Positions 1 to 8,356 of a stretch of DNA of 64,000 nucleotides are shown here, one piece after another. The DNA is taken from contig NZ_JAMRXH010000003.1 of the NCBI RefSeq assembly GCF_023740735.1, forward strand, positions 248,001-312,000, written 5' to 3'. The notes below the pieces were generated by a model. The model saw only the letters and a program-made list of their open reading frames with translations. It had not been told where the DNA came from and ran no database searches. The number at the start of each line of letters is the position of its first letter. Positions within the stretch are counted from its first letter, which is position 1. A program made the position numbers and the translations under genes. Source of the DNA: Nocardia sp. CDC159. Lineage in GTDB: Bacteria; Actinomycetota; Actinomycetes; Mycobacteriales; Mycobacteriaceae.

Positions 1-174
1 AGACAGGCGGGGCTGATGCAGCATCCGGATCTGCTGATCCCGCTGCAGGAGGTGCGCGACGCCTATCTCGACACCGCGCTGAGCAGGATCGGCGACTTCG
101 GCCGGTACCTCACCGACGGCCTGGGCCTGGATCCGGGCACCATTCTGAAACTGCGCAGGAACCTGGTCGGCTAG
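1..174 (+). CDS. Tyrosine-protein phosphatase, C-terminal fragment (MptpB-like family)
   Basis: Only the last 57 residues are inside the window; the gene begins upstream. Frame 1 is open from the first base to TAG at 172-174. The fragment reads as alternating helices with D-x-x-Y-L-D-x-A-L, then F-x-x-Y-L-x-D-G-L-G-L, and ends L-R-x-N-L-V-G. This is the closing helical region I associate with Y_phosphatase3-type tyrosine/serine phosphatases such as mycobacterial PtpB. The catalytic loop is outside the window, so activity cannot be judged. A strong terminator follows 16 bases after the stop. The family call rests on this tail only. Confidence 0.6.
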   Translation, partial: RQAGLMQHPDLLIPLQEVRDAYLDTALSRIGDFGRYLTDGLGLDPGTILKLRRNLVG

Positions 175-189
175 CTCTCATTACTCTTA

Positions 190-224
190 CCGACGCCCCA
201 GCGGCCCTGGGGCGTCGGCCTTTT
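190..224 (+). terminator. Rho-independent terminator after the phosphatase gene
   Basis: A perfect 12-bp stem (190-201 with 207-218, loop CGGCC) is followed by CCTTTT. It lies directly behind the upstream stop codon and ends transcription from the left. Confidence 0.85.
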
Positions 225-233
225 CACGACCGC

Positions 234-413
234 TCAGATATGCGGATGGCATCCCAGCGAGGCACTGAAGACCGCCGCCGGGCGCTGTGTGGCCGCCATA
301 TTGCGGCGCTCCTCGCGAGTGAGCGTGCGGCGTGCCAGCGTGCGACGCGCGTACGCGCGCAGCGCGGGCAACCAGGGGCGGTGGTCACCGGTTCGGAAGT
401 TGGGACGGATCAT
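234..413 (-). CDS. Small Arg-rich protein, 59 aa, unknown
   Basis: A minus-strand frame of 60 codons starts at ATG 413, has an in-frame stop just upstream (420-422) and a GGGGAGAG purine run about nine bases before the ATG. The product starts MIRPNFRTGDHRPWLP and is strongly basic, with repeated R-R-T-L-x-R motifs around residues 24-36, then a hydrophobic tail ending CHPHI. No domain is recognised. It would be transcribed against the upstream terminator. The coding call depends on frame, start context and biased composition only, so a chance frame is possible. Confidence 0.4.
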   Translation of the reverse strand: MIRPNFRTGDHRPWLPALRAYARRTLARRTLTREERRNMAATQRPAAVFSASLGCHPHI

Positions 414-575
414 CGAGACTCACTCTCCCCTCGGGCGGCGCTGGCGGACTTTCCAGTCTTCCACTAAATAATCACGAACGATGTCAAAATTTCATGAAAA
501 CAGAAGGTGAACTTCAGGTGTCGGATGCGGCCGGATGACGATCCGGTCACGACCGGACAGGACGCGGGCTACGAC
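414..575. other. A/T-richer spacer, probable promoter of the 59-aa gene
   Basis: This short stretch between two minus-strand genes holds the only A/T-rich patch nearby (about 465-500). That fits promoter DNA, but I cannot place a -10/-35 pair with confidence. I see no further gene. Confidence 0.3.
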
Positions 576-1025
576 TCAGAGGACGCGCCGCCGCGCGATC
601 GGGCCCAGTACGGTCAGATCCAGCTCCCCGGACGCCTCGGTCCAGCCCATCGCGCGCAGATCGCTCGGTGATTCGACGCCGAGCGCCTCGTGCAGACCGA
701 ACGCCACCGCCCCGGCCAACTGCAGCAATCCGGTCCGCGAGATCGGCCAGAACAGCATGCGGCGCCAGTTCTCCACCTCGCGCGCGGGCACCGGCGCACT
801 CCAGCCGAGCTCGCGTAATCGACGTTCGGCCGACGCGGAAATCGGTACGGCCAGATAGTGATTGCCCGCGAGTTCGACCGTCAGCCGGATGTCGTACTGC
901 AGGAACTGCACATAGCGATTGCCGGGCGCGGCGATGATCAGCGTGGCACGGGAGGGCAGCTCGGACAGACAGCGGGCCAGCGCTCGCACGAACTCGTCCC
1001 AGCCCGCTGCCACCGCATCGCTCAT
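576..1025 (-). CDS. TY-Chap / YbjN-like domain protein, 149 aa
   Basis: A single-domain cytosolic protein without signal peptide. It opens with a helix (residues 5-22, WDEFVRALARCL), then beta strands carrying F-L-Q-Y-D (41-45), a Leu/Ala-rich helix near 100-112 and a short tail. This pattern matches the small type-III-secretion-chaperone-like (TY-Chap/YbjN) proteins common in actinobacteria, which are thought to bind partner proteins. No enzyme motif is present. The start ATG at 1025 is the only good initiator before the next stop. The family assignment is by overall resemblance. Confidence 0.55.
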   Translation of the reverse strand: MSDAVAAGWDEFVRALARCLSELPSRATLIIAAPGNRYVQFLQYDIRLTVELAGNHYLAVPISASAERRLRELGWSAPVPAREVENWRRMLFWPISRTGLLQLAGAVAFGLHEALGVESPSDLRAMGWTEASGELDLTVLGPIARRRVL

Positions 1026-1139
1026 CTGTCCCCCGGCGCCCTTCTCACCGATGGGCCGATCATACGCCGCTCGGCCCGGGTCGCCACCGAATTGTCGTGG
1101 CGGGTAGAGCTTTCCGCGCGGACTATGTGGGTTCCCCCT

Positions 1140-1961
1140 TCAATGGACCTCGGTCAGCCGCGCGGTGAGCCGGGCCAGACGGGCGCGCACACCCGGGTTT
1201 TCCACCAGCGCAGCCGGTTTCGCGGGTACGCCGAGCAGGTAGTGACCGCCGTCGATCACCTCGGTGCGGGTGTCGCACAGCGGCGCGATCTCCGCCGCGA
1301 CCTCGTCGGCCGGGCGACCGACATGGCCGTACAGCCGCAGCATTCCGGTCGTCATCGCGCCCGGGTCCACGCTCACGGCGGTGAGCGCGTCGCCATGGGC
1401 TTCGGCGAGCGTGCGGCTGAACATGGTCAGCGCCAGCTTCGACTGGGCATAGACCGGCAGCGGCAGATAGTAACCCTGCTTGCGGTCCAGGTCTTTCCAG
1501 GCGATCGAGCCGCCGTGGTGCAGTTCGGAGGAGATGTTCACCACCCGGCCCCGGGCGGCGGCGAGCGCACCGGTCAGAGCCTTGGTCAGCAGATAGGGCG
1601 CGAGGTAGTTGACCTGCAGCGTGAGTTCGTGGCCCGCGTCGGTGCGGGTGCGCCGCTCCGGGCCCGCGATGGCGGCGTTGTTGACCAGCAGGTCCAGGGT
1701 GGGCACCGTGCGCGCCAATTCGGCTGCCAGCGTCGCGATTTCGGCCATATCGGTAAAGTCGGCCACCAGCAGCCGCAGGCGCAGCGGCTCGGCGCCGTCC
1801 TTGACCAGATCCTCCAGGGCGCGTTCACCGCTGGCCCGGTCGGGGGCGTGCATGATCACCGTGGCCCCGTCGTCGACCAGGCGGCGGGTCAGCGCGAAGC
1901 CGAGTCCGCTGGTCGCGCCGGTGACCAGGGCGGTGGGAGAGGTCGGAAATGTTTCGGGCAT
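1140..1961 (-). CDS. Short-chain dehydrogenase/reductase (classical SDR), 273 aa
   Basis: Probable NAD(P)-dependent oxidoreductase of unknown substrate. It has the Rossmann cofactor motif TGATSGLG near residues 15-22, the N-N-A-x-I strand motif (about 96-100), a catalytic Ser in V-N-I-S-S, and the catalytic Y-A-Q-S-K. I placed the start at ATG 1961 because GAGGAAATACCC precedes it and the product begins directly before the first strand; a longer frame upstream adds a low-complexity leader. A possible 52-aa gene lies upstream on the same strand. The substrate cannot be inferred from the neighbours. Confidence 0.85.
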   Translation of the reverse strand: MPETFPTSPTALVTGATSGLGFALTRRLVDDGATVIMHAPDRASGERALEDLVKDGAEPLRLRLLVADFTDMAEIATLAAELARTVPTLDLLVNNAAIAGPERRTRTDAGHELTLQVNYLAPYLLTKALTGALAAARGRVVNISSELHHGGSIAWKDLDRKQGYYLPLPVYAQSKLALTMFSRTLAEAHGDALTAVSVDPGAMTTGMLRLYGHVGRPADEVAAEIAPLCDTRTEVIDGGHYLLGVPAKPAALVENPGVRARLARLTARLTEVH

Positions 1962-2073
1962 GGGTATTTCCTCGAGACGGGCAGGAGCACGGTCCTGCGA
2001 ATGAAAGGGGAACGCCGCGCGCATCCGACGCTGCCGGAGCGGTCCGCGGTCGGGCGGGATCCAGGCTCGAATA

Positions 2074-2232
2074 TCAGGCGGTGCGGCCGCGCGACGGCGG
2101 CTCGTCCTCGCCGCCGAAACCGAAGCGCTCCACATGCGTCGGCACGGGCTCGGCGCACGCCGATCGGCCGCACGGCCCGGTGATCACCGGGTTCGGGTGC
2201 GGGGCACGAGAATTCGCGCGCGGATCGGCCAT
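2074..2232 (-). CDS. Small protein, 52 aa, unknown
   Basis: A short minus-strand frame from ATG 2232. The product is polar and Pro/Arg-rich, has two cysteines in P-C-G-R-S-A-C (residues 20-26) and ends with an acidic-basic tail (GGEDEPPSRGRTA). Third codon positions are overwhelmingly G/C, like the confirmed genes here, which favours real coding. The ribosome-binding site is weak (GGACAG). It could share a transcript with the SDR gene 112 bases downstream. No function is assigned. Confidence 0.4.
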   Translation of the reverse strand: MADPRANSRAPHPNPVITGPCGRSACAEPVPTHVERFGFGGEDEPPSRGRTA

Positions 2233-2317
2233 CTGTCCATCAGACCCGGCCGCCGCATCGCCGGGCAAGCGCGTGGCTTCGTCTTGACGAAAAATTTCCG
2301 ATTCATCGCCGCGACCG

Positions 2318-2331
2318 CGATGTCGACATCG
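2318..2331. promoter_or_regulatory. 14-bp perfect palindrome upstream of the YCII/sigma operon
   Basis: CGATGTC-GACATCG is self-complementary and lies about 70 bases before the YCII start, in the spacer shared with the leftward genes. It is a candidate operator; the binding protein is unknown. Confidence 0.35.
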
Positions 2332-2402
2332 GCTCGTCGGCTCCGACGTCTCGAGTGAGGATGGGTCGACCGGGCGCATCCGCGATCTCGAAGGAGCTTT
2401 CG

Positions 2403-2795
2403 ATGAAGTACGTGATCCTGATCCACTCCAATCCGCGGCCGTGGGGACATCCGACCGGTGACTACCTGCCGGAGTTCCAGGCGCTACCGCAGGCCGAACG
2501 CGACCGGATCAATGCCGAATTCGACAAGACGCTCGGCGAACTGCAGGAGCGGGGTGAGCTGATCTCCGGGGCGGCCCTCGGCGCGCCCGAGTCGGCGCGG
2601 CTGTACCGGTGGGCCGACGGCAAGCCGCTGGCCACCGACGGGCCGTATTCGGAGGCCAAGGAGCATCTGGCCGGATTCTTCGTCATCGACGTGGCCGATC
2701 GGGCGCGGGCCGAGCAGATCGTCGCGACGTTCGCGGGTCCGGGTGAGACCGTCGAACTGCGCCCGATCATGTCGATGGGCGGCGACGACCAGTGA
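2403..2795 (+). CDS. YCII-related (DGPF-type) domain protein, 130 aa
   Basis: A compact alpha/beta dimeric ferredoxin-fold protein. It begins MKYVILI, has the conserved D-G-P-Y-x-E-x-K-E-x-L-x-G-F motif (about residues 78-91), and ends with a strand-rich tail. AAGGAG stands about seven bases before ATG 2403. The stop overlaps the next start by four bases. YCII/DGPF proteins are the usual operon partner of ECF42 sigma factors, exactly as here. The biochemical role is unknown. The pairing is seen; a regulatory link is inferred. Confidence 0.85.
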   Translation: MKYVILIHSNPRPWGHPTGDYLPEFQALPQAERDRINAEFDKTLGELQERGELISGAALGAPESARLYRWADGKPLATDGPYSEAKEHLAGFFVIDVADRARAEQIVATFAGPGETVELRPIMSMGGDDQ

Positions 2796-4039
2796 GCGCA
2801 CGGGCGGTGGAGGACGTGTGGCGGCGCGAGGCGGCGCACGTCCTCGCCGCCCTGCTGCGCAGGCACGGCGATCTCGGCGACTGTGAGGACGCCGCCCAGG
2901 AGGCGGCCGAGGCGGCGGCGGTGCAGTGGGATCGTGACGGGGTGCCCGGCAATCCGCGCGGCTGGCTGATCCGGGTCGCGTCCCGGCGCCTGATCGATCG
3001 AATTCGCGCGGACCGGGCTCGCGCGGGGCGCGAGGAGACGGTGGGCGTGGCCCGCCCCGCCGATGCGGATCTCGCCCCGGCGGCCGACCGCGCCCTCGCG
3101 GCCGATCACGACGACACCCTGCGCCTGTTCCTGCTGTGCTGCCATCCCAGCCTCAGTCGCCCCTCGCAGGTCGCGCTGACCCTGCATGCCGTCGGGGGCC
3201 TGCGCACCGGCCAGATCGCCGCCGCCTACCTGGTGCCGGAACGCACCATGGCACAACGCCTTTCGCGCGCTCGCACCACGCTGCGGGCGGCCGGTGCGCA
3301 ATTCGAACTGCCCGGCGCGGCGGAGCTGCCCGCGCGCATCGCGGCGGTGCTCGATGTGTGTCATCTGCTGTTCACCGAGGGGCACACCCGCTCCGCCGGT
3401 GGCGCGCTGACCGATTCGAGCCTCAGCGAGGAGGCCATCCGCGTCACCCGGCAGTTGCACGCGGCGCTGCCCGATCACGACGAGGTCGCCGGGGCGCTGG
3501 CCCTGATGCTGCTCACCCACGCCCGCGCCGCCACCCGCACCGACAACGGGAATCTGATTCCGCTCGCCGAACAGGACCGCACGCGCTGGGACCGGGCGGC
3601 GATCGGCGAGGGCGTGGCCATTCTGGAGCGGATTCTCCCCCGCGGTCACGTCGGACGCTTCCAGCTGCAGGCCGCGATCGCCGCCGTGCACGCGGAGTCG
3701 CCGACGTGGCAGGACACCGACTGGCGGCAGATCGCCATCCTCTACGAGATGCTCGACCGGATCGCGCCCGGCCCGATCGTGACGCTCAATCGCGCGGTGG
3801 CCGTGGGCATGGCGTACGGGCCGCGGGCGGGTCTGGATCTGATCGCACCCCTGCTCGACGATCCGGCCATGCGACGCCACCACCGCACGCATGCGGTGCG
3901 CGCGCATCTGCTGGAGCTGACCGGCGATACGGCGGGCGCCATCGACGATTACCGCCGGGCCGCCCAGCTCACCGCGAGCGTGCCCGAACAGCGCTACCTC
4001 AACGAGCGCGTGCGTCGCCTCGTCGACGCGGTGAAATGA
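2792..4039 (+). CDS. RNA polymerase sigma factor, ECF42-type with long C-terminal extension, 415 aa
   Basis: A cytosolic transcription initiation factor. Residues about 10-75 are a sigma region 2 (D-L-x-D-C-E-D-A-A-Q-E-A, then W-L-I-R-V-A-x-R-R-x-I-D), about 110-175 are region 4 (L-T-L-H-A-V-G-G-L-x-T-x-x-I-A), and the remaining ~230 residues are the TPR-like extension typical of this group. The GTG start at 2792 overlaps the YCII stop. No anti-sigma gene is nearby, consistent with ECF42, whose C-terminal extension is thought to control activity. The target promoters are not known. Confidence 0.88.
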   Translation: MSARAVEDVWRREAAHVLAALLRRHGDLGDCEDAAQEAAEAAAVQWDRDGVPGNPRGWLIRVASRRLIDRIRADRARAGREETVGVARPADADLAPAADRALAADHDDTLRLFLLCCHPSLSRPSQVALTLHAVGGLRTGQIAAAYLVPERTMAQRLSRARTTLRAAGAQFELPGAAELPARIAAVLDVCHLLFTEGHTRSAGGALTDSSLSEEAIRVTRQLHAALPDHDEVAGALALMLLTHARAATRTDNGNLIPLAEQDRTRWDRAAIGEGVAILERILPRGHVGRFQLQAAIAAVHAESPTWQDTDWRQIAILYEMLDRIAPGPIVTLNRAVAVGMAYGPRAGLDLIAPLLDDPAMRRHHRTHAVRAHLLELTGDTAGAIDDYRRAAQLTASVPEQRYLNERVRRLVDAVK

Positions 4040-4058
4040 ATCGCGGCCGAGCGGCGTT

Positions 4059-4667
4059 GTGGGCGAAATGGATTCGGCGTTCGACGGCTTCGTGGCCGCC
4101 ATGCGGGCGATCGCGCCCGTCCCCGACGCACAGTTCGAGCGGGCGCGGGCGCTGTTCCGCCCGGTCCGGCTGGACGAGCGGGCGCATTTCGTGCGAGCCG
4201 GTGATCGCACCGATCGGGTGGGCTTCCTGGTCGAGGGGCTGCTGCGCTCGTACTATCTGACCGCCGACGGCGTCGAGCGCACCAAAGCGTTCGTCGCCGG
4301 TCGCCGCCTCGTCTGCCCGTATGCCGCCAATCTGCGAAAACAGGTGTCGGACCTGTTCATTCAGGCGCTGACGCCCGCCACGCTGCTGGTGGCCGAACGC
4401 GCCCGGTTCGACGAACTGGTGGCCGCCGATCCGAGCTGGCGCGCGGTGATCGCGGCGCTGACCGAGCGGCACTACCTCGAGGAGGACAGCGCCCATCGCC
4501 GGCTGCTGCTCGACGATCCGGCCACCCGCTACGCGCAATTCCTGCGCGAGCACGGCGAGCTCGCCGGACGCATCTCCGGCCGGGTGACCGCCTCCTATCT
4601 GGCGATCACACCGGAGGCGTTGAGTCGTATCCGGTCCCGGCGCACATCGCCGATCGGCGGGCATTGA
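4059..4667 (+). CDS. Crp/Fnr-family regulator, cyclic-nucleotide-binding fold, 202 aa
   Basis: Predicted DNA-binding regulator. Residues about 25-115 form a cupin-like effector domain (F-x-R-A-G-D-R-T-D-R-x-G-F-L-V-E-G-L-L-R-x-Y-Y). A dimer helix follows, and the C-terminus has a short helix-turn-helix (S-Y-L-A-I-T-P-E-A-L-S-R-I-R). This layout is typical of the Crp-like proteins found next to oxidoreductase genes. GTG 4059 or ATG 4068 are both possible starts. The stop lies inside a 20-bp palindrome, so this gene may act on the quinone oxidoreductase behind it. Confidence 0.8.
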   Translation: MGEMDSAFDGFVAAMRAIAPVPDAQFERARALFRPVRLDERAHFVRAGDRTDRVGFLVEGLLRSYYLTADGVERTKAFVAGRRLVCPYAANLRKQVSDLFIQALTPATLLVAERARFDELVAADPSWRAVIAALTERHYLEEDSAHRRLLLDDPATRYAQFLREHGELAGRISGRVTASYLAITPEALSRIRSRRTSPIGGH

Positions 4668-4680
4668 TCCGGATCAATGC
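4661..4680. promoter_or_regulatory. 20-bp perfect palindrome, candidate operator
   Basis: GCATTGATCC followed at once by GGATCAATGC. It spans the end of the Crp-like gene and lies 32 bases before the oxidoreductase start. A TAGCGT -10-like hexamer at about 4700 would put transcription very close to the ATG. Confidence 0.55.
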
Positions 4681-4712
4681 CCGGCGCCGTGACGCTTCGT
4701 AGCGTTGCCGCC

Positions 4713-5642
4713 ATGACGACGAAAGCCATCACCATCGAAACCTTCGGCGGGCCGGAGGTCCTTCGGCTGCGGCAGGTCCCGCTGTCCGCGCCGAAGCCGG
4801 GCGAGGTGCTACTGCTAGTCGAGGCGACCGGGGTGAATCCGGCCGACCTCGGCATGCGCGACGGCCGCTACCCCTGGGCGCGGCCGCCCCGGCTGCCGCT
4901 GGTGCCCGGATACGACATCGCGGGTGCAGTGGAGGCGGTCGGCTCCGGCGTCACCGCCCTGGCCCCCGGCGACCGGGTGACGGCCACGACCGCTCACGCG
5001 CACACCCAGATCGGCTCCTACCGTGAGCGTGTCGTCCTGCCCGCCGATCAGGTGGTGCTCGCCGCCGACCTGGACGTCGAGACCCGCGCAACCCTGCCCC
5101 TGGCCGGAACCGTTGCGCTGCAAGCACTGCGCCGTCTCGGACTGCGCGCCGGGCAGCGGCTGCTGGTGCACGGGGCGGCCGGGGCGGTAGGGGCCTTCGC
5201 CGCGCGGCTGGCCGTGCATCGGGGAATCACCGTGCACGGCACGGCGTCTCGCGCCGACCACGACTACCTCCGCTCGATCGGCGTGCGGCCCCTCGACCGC
5301 GACCTCGTCCCCGCGCGCGATGGATACGACGCGGCCTTCGACACCGTCGACGGCCCCTCGGCCAGGTCGGCCTTCGCCGCGGTCCGCGACGACGGCCGCT
5401 ACGTCACGATCGTCCCCGAATTCTGGATTCCGGGCGGGCAGTTCGAACCCGAGCGCGGCATCGCTCCCGAACTGGTCGTGTACTCCCACGACCACGCCGA
5501 CCTGAGCGAGGTGGTGCGGCTGGCCACCGCGGGCGTGCTGCGCGCCCGGATTGCCGACGTGCTGCCGATCGCCGACGCCGCCGAGGCGCATCGCCGCCTG
5601 CTGGCGGGTCGGGTGCGCGGAAAGTTGGTGCTCCGGCCGTAG
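4713..5642 (+). CDS. NADPH:quinone oxidoreductase-like MDR-family protein, 309 aa
   Basis: Medium-chain dehydrogenase/reductase. The N-terminal GroES-like domain contains G-x-N-P-A-D-L-G-x-R-x-G-x-Y and P-G-Y-D-I-A-G; the Rossmann domain has the nucleotide-binding V-H-G-A-A-G-A-V-G. There is no zinc-binding cysteine cluster, so it is probably a zinc-independent quinone or enone reductase. I chose ATG 4713 (MTTKAITI) over ATG 4677, because the latter adds a leader lying in the palindrome. It follows a Crp-like regulator and probably responds to it. Confidence 0.85.
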   Translation: MTTKAITIETFGGPEVLRLRQVPLSAPKPGEVLLLVEATGVNPADLGMRDGRYPWARPPRLPLVPGYDIAGAVEAVGSGVTALAPGDRVTATTAHAHTQIGSYRERVVLPADQVVLAADLDVETRATLPLAGTVALQALRRLGLRAGQRLLVHGAAGAVGAFAARLAVHRGITVHGTASRADHDYLRSIGVRPLDRDLVPARDGYDAAFDTVDGPSARSAFAAVRDDGRYVTIVPEFWIPGGQFEPERGIAPELVVYSHDHADLSEVVRLATAGVLRARIADVLPIADAAEAHRRLLAGRVRGKLVLRP

Positions 5643-5728
5643 CCGCGAACGCCTTGCCACGCTCGCGAGAAGGTGAGAAGATCGGATGTAAATTCTCTCA
5701 TACTGTCGAGTGGTCAAAGGAGATCACC

Positions 5729-6631
5729 ATGACCGCGTCCGTCGTCGGCATCGACCGAGACTCCCGACCGGATCGACGGGCATTCGGCCCGGGATCGCGC
5801 ATGTGGGAGGACACGGGGCTGATCACCTTCTCCCTCACCGCGGGATCGGCGTTCCTGCTGCAGACGATGGAACCGTCGATCGCCGCGGTGGTGGACGAAC
5901 ATTCCTCCTTCCGCACCGATCCGATGGGTCGGGCGGCGCGCAGTGTCGCGTCGGTCATGATGTGGATCTACGGCGGCGAGGAGGCGCTGGCCGAGGCCGA
6001 CCGGCTGCGCCACATGCACGCCTCGCTCAGCACCACCGACGCGCACGGCGTGCGGCATACCGCGCTGTCGTCCGGGCCGTGGGCCTGGGTGCTGCACACC
6101 GGTGTGTTCGCCTTCGTCGAGGGCAATCGGTACTTCACCCGCAGGCCGCTGTCGGAGCAGGAGAAGGAGCAGTACTACCAGGAGGTGGTGCAGCTCATGC
6201 GCAATTTCTCGGTGGCGCCCAAGGAGATTCCGCCGAACTATGCCGAGTGGGAGAAGTTCTTCTTCGACAAGGTCGACGGCCTGGAGCCGACCGGGGTGGC
6301 GTACGACTACCTGCGGGTGATTCGCAAGATCGCCCCACCCCACTCGCTTCCGCGCCCGCTCACGCCGCTGTGGCGGATGGCCGCGGCACCCGTGGGCCGG
6401 TTGCAGTACTTCTTCACCGTCGGCACGACACCCGAGCCGATCCGCCGCAAGCTCGGCCTGAGCTGGTCGGCCGCCGACGAACTCACCCTGCGCGGCCTCG
6501 GCTGGGCCATCGGCCGCACCGTTCCGTTGCTGCCGGAACGTTTGCGCTACTTCCCGATCGCCTACGAGGCGCGGCGGCTGGAACGCGACCGGGCGCGGTT
6601 GCGCCGGATGATCGACCTGCGCCCGATCTGA
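5729..6631 (+). CDS. Oxygenase MpaB family (DUF2236) protein, 300 aa
   Basis: All-helical DUF2236 protein. Recognised by M-W-x-D-x-G near residues 29-34, a hydrophobic Q-T-M-E-P-S-I-A-A-V helix, F-R-T-D-P-M-G-R-A, H-x-x-x-H-G-V and the W-V-L-H-T-G-V motif. Family members related to rubber oxygenases and MpaB bind haem; the substrate here is unknown. AAAGGAG lies seven bases before ATG 5729. It stands alone between an oxidoreductase and a secreted hydrolase, and the spacer upstream holds an A/T-rich TACTGT that may be its -10. Confidence 0.85.
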   Translation: MTASVVGIDRDSRPDRRAFGPGSRMWEDTGLITFSLTAGSAFLLQTMEPSIAAVVDEHSSFRTDPMGRAARSVASVMMWIYGGEEALAEADRLRHMHASLSTTDAHGVRHTALSSGPWAWVLHTGVFAFVEGNRYFTRRPLSEQEKEQYYQEVVQLMRNFSVAPKEIPPNYAEWEKFFFDKVDGLEPTGVAYDYLRVIRKIAPPHSLPRPLTPLWRMAAAPVGRLQYFFTVGTTPEPIRRKLGLSWSAADELTLRGLGWAIGRTVPLLPERLRYFPIAYEARRLERDRARLRRMIDLRPI

Positions 6632-6694
6632 TCCGGAAAAGGGGCACCCCGGTTCCAGGGGCTGGACCTATGTCCAGGCAGACTCGATAGTCCT

Positions 6695-8356
6695 ATGGTG
6701 ATCCGGACGTTGATCTTGCGTGGCCTGGCGGGGCTGCTGTTGGTGGCGGGTGCGCTGACGCCGGTGACGGCGGTGGCCGCGCCCAGCGTGCCGCATCAGT
6801 GGCGGCAGGAGTTCATCGATACCGCGGACGGGCTGCGGCTGCATGCCGATATCCTGCGGCCCGCGGGGCTGGCCGAGGATGTGCGCACCCCGGTCGTGCT
6901 GACGGTCAGCCCGTATCGCGCGCATCTGGCGTATCTGAGCAATCCGCGGCCGCAGGGCGGTCCGTCCACCGAGAATCTGCAGACCGAGATGTTCCTGCAG
7001 GCCGGGTACACCTATGTGATCGTCGATCTGCGCGGCTTCGGCGGCTCCAACGGCTGCCCGGACTTCGGCGGGCCCGGCGAGCGCGCGGATGTGGCGACCG
7101 CGGTGGAATGGGCGGCGCGCCAACCCTGGTCGACGGGCCGGGTGGGGTTGTTCGGCACCTCCTACGAGGGCTGGACCGGATTGATGGGCCTGGCCACCAA
7201 GCCGCAGGGGTTGGCCGCGGTGGCCGCCTTCGAGCCGGTGGTCGATCCCTACTCCTATCTGTACATGCAGGGCATCGCGTGGAAGTTCTCCGGGAAGCCG
7301 GTGACCGAGAGTGGTGTTCGTCCCGCCGATTTCGCCGGATTCGAACATCTGCTGATCTCGGGTACCCCCGCCTATCCCACCGATCCGGCCGAGTATCAGG
7401 CGAATGCGAATCGCAATCCGCTCGAATGCGCGCAGCCGTATGTCTCGAATATCGCCGATCACGACGGGGCGGCCCAGTTCTGGCGCGATCGGGATCTGGT
7501 GGACCGGTTGCGCGGCAATACGATTCCGCTGTTTCTCGGTCAGGGCTTTCTGGATTACAACACCCGCGCCTATCGGGTGTTCGACGTGTGGAACGGGCTG
7601 GGGCCCGGTGAACATCGGGCGTGGTTCGGGCAGTGGGGCCATCGCACCTGCCACAAGGACTGCGGGACACCGCAGTTCGATACCGAGGTGCTGGCGTTCT
7701 TCGATCGGCATGTGGCGGGCAAGGATGTGGCGGTACCCGGTCCGCGCATCACCGTGAATCGCTTCGACGGGCAGTGGCGGGGCGAGAATGCCTGGCCGCC
7801 CGCCGATGCCACGCGGGTGTCCGTAGGGCTGCGCCCGGGCGCCTATACCGATCGCGGGCTGCTGCCGGGCCCGGATCGCGAGCTCTGGTCGGTGTCCCAG
7901 CCGCTGCCGACCGATCAGCACCTGGCCGGAATCCCCACGGCCGCACTGTCGTTGCGCGGGCCCGCCGATGCCACCGTGGCGGTGGAGCTCTACGATATCG
8001 CGCCCGACGGCCGCGCCACCGTGATCACCCGCGGTATCGCGCCGGTGCGCGAGACGGCCGAAGTCCGGTTGCTGGGGCAGGACTGGGTGGTGAGCGCCGG
8101 GCATCGGATCGGGTTCCGCATCACCGATGTGGTGGACGACGTGTGGTCGCACACCCCGGTCAACGCCCGGGTCGAGGTCACCGCGGCGCGGGTGGAGTTG
8201 CCGCTGCTGACGGGAGTCCGCGACGGCGATGTGACGGGCGCGGTGACCGAGGCCGTCGGGAAGTGGCGCGCGGAGAAGAGCGGCACGGTAGCGCCGGATG
8301 TGCTGGACAATGCAGTGGTGACCATCTCCTTCCCCGACCGCGTCGCCGCTCGATGA
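6695..8356 (+). CDS. Secreted CocE/NonD-family hydrolase (X-Pro dipeptidyl-peptidase S15-like), 553 aa
   Basis: Exported alpha/beta hydrolase. The N-terminus is a Sec signal (hydrophobic residues 6-27, likely cut after V-A-A). The S15-type core has D-L-R-G-F-G-G-S-N-G, the nucleophile elbow G-T-S-Y-E-G (about residues 165-170) and a catalytic His in G-Q-W-G-H. The last ~170 residues are a jelly-roll with R-I-G-F-R-I-T-D, typical of CocE and X-Pro peptidases. Substrate could be an ester or peptide. The stop overlaps the M20 peptidase start by four bases, suggesting one degradative operon. Confidence 0.87.
   Translation: MVIRTLILRGLAGLLLVAGALTPVTAVAAPSVPHQWRQEFIDTADGLRLHADILRPAGLAEDVRTPVVLTVSPYRAHLAYLSNPRPQGGPSTENLQTEMFLQAGYTYVIVDLRGFGGSNGCPDFGGPGERADVATAVEWAARQPWSTGRVGLFGTSYEGWTGLMGLATKPQGLAAVAAFEPVVDPYSYLYMQGIAWKFSGKPVTESGVRPADFAGFEHLLISGTPAYPTDPAEYQANANRNPLECAQPYVSNIADHDGAAQFWRDRDLVDRLRGNTIPLFLGQGFLDYNTRAYRVFDVWNGLGPGEHRAWFGQWGHRTCHKDCGTPQFDTEVLAFFDRHVAGKDVAVPGPRITVNRFDGQWRGENAWPPADATRVSVGLRPGAYTDRGLLPGPDRELWSVSQPLPTDQHLAGIPTAALSLRGPADATVAVELYDIAPDGRATVITRGIAPVRETAEVRLLGQDWVVSAGHRIGFRITDVVDDVWSHTPVNARVEVTAARVELPLLTGVRDGDVTGAVTEAVGKWRAEKSGTVAPDVLDNAVVTISFPDRVAAR

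Noticed and set aside
858..2183. Long plus-strand open frame of 441 codons
   Set aside because: It lies opposite the SDR gene, is rich in Gln/Arg/Gly without domain order, and is the antisense of a well-supported gene.
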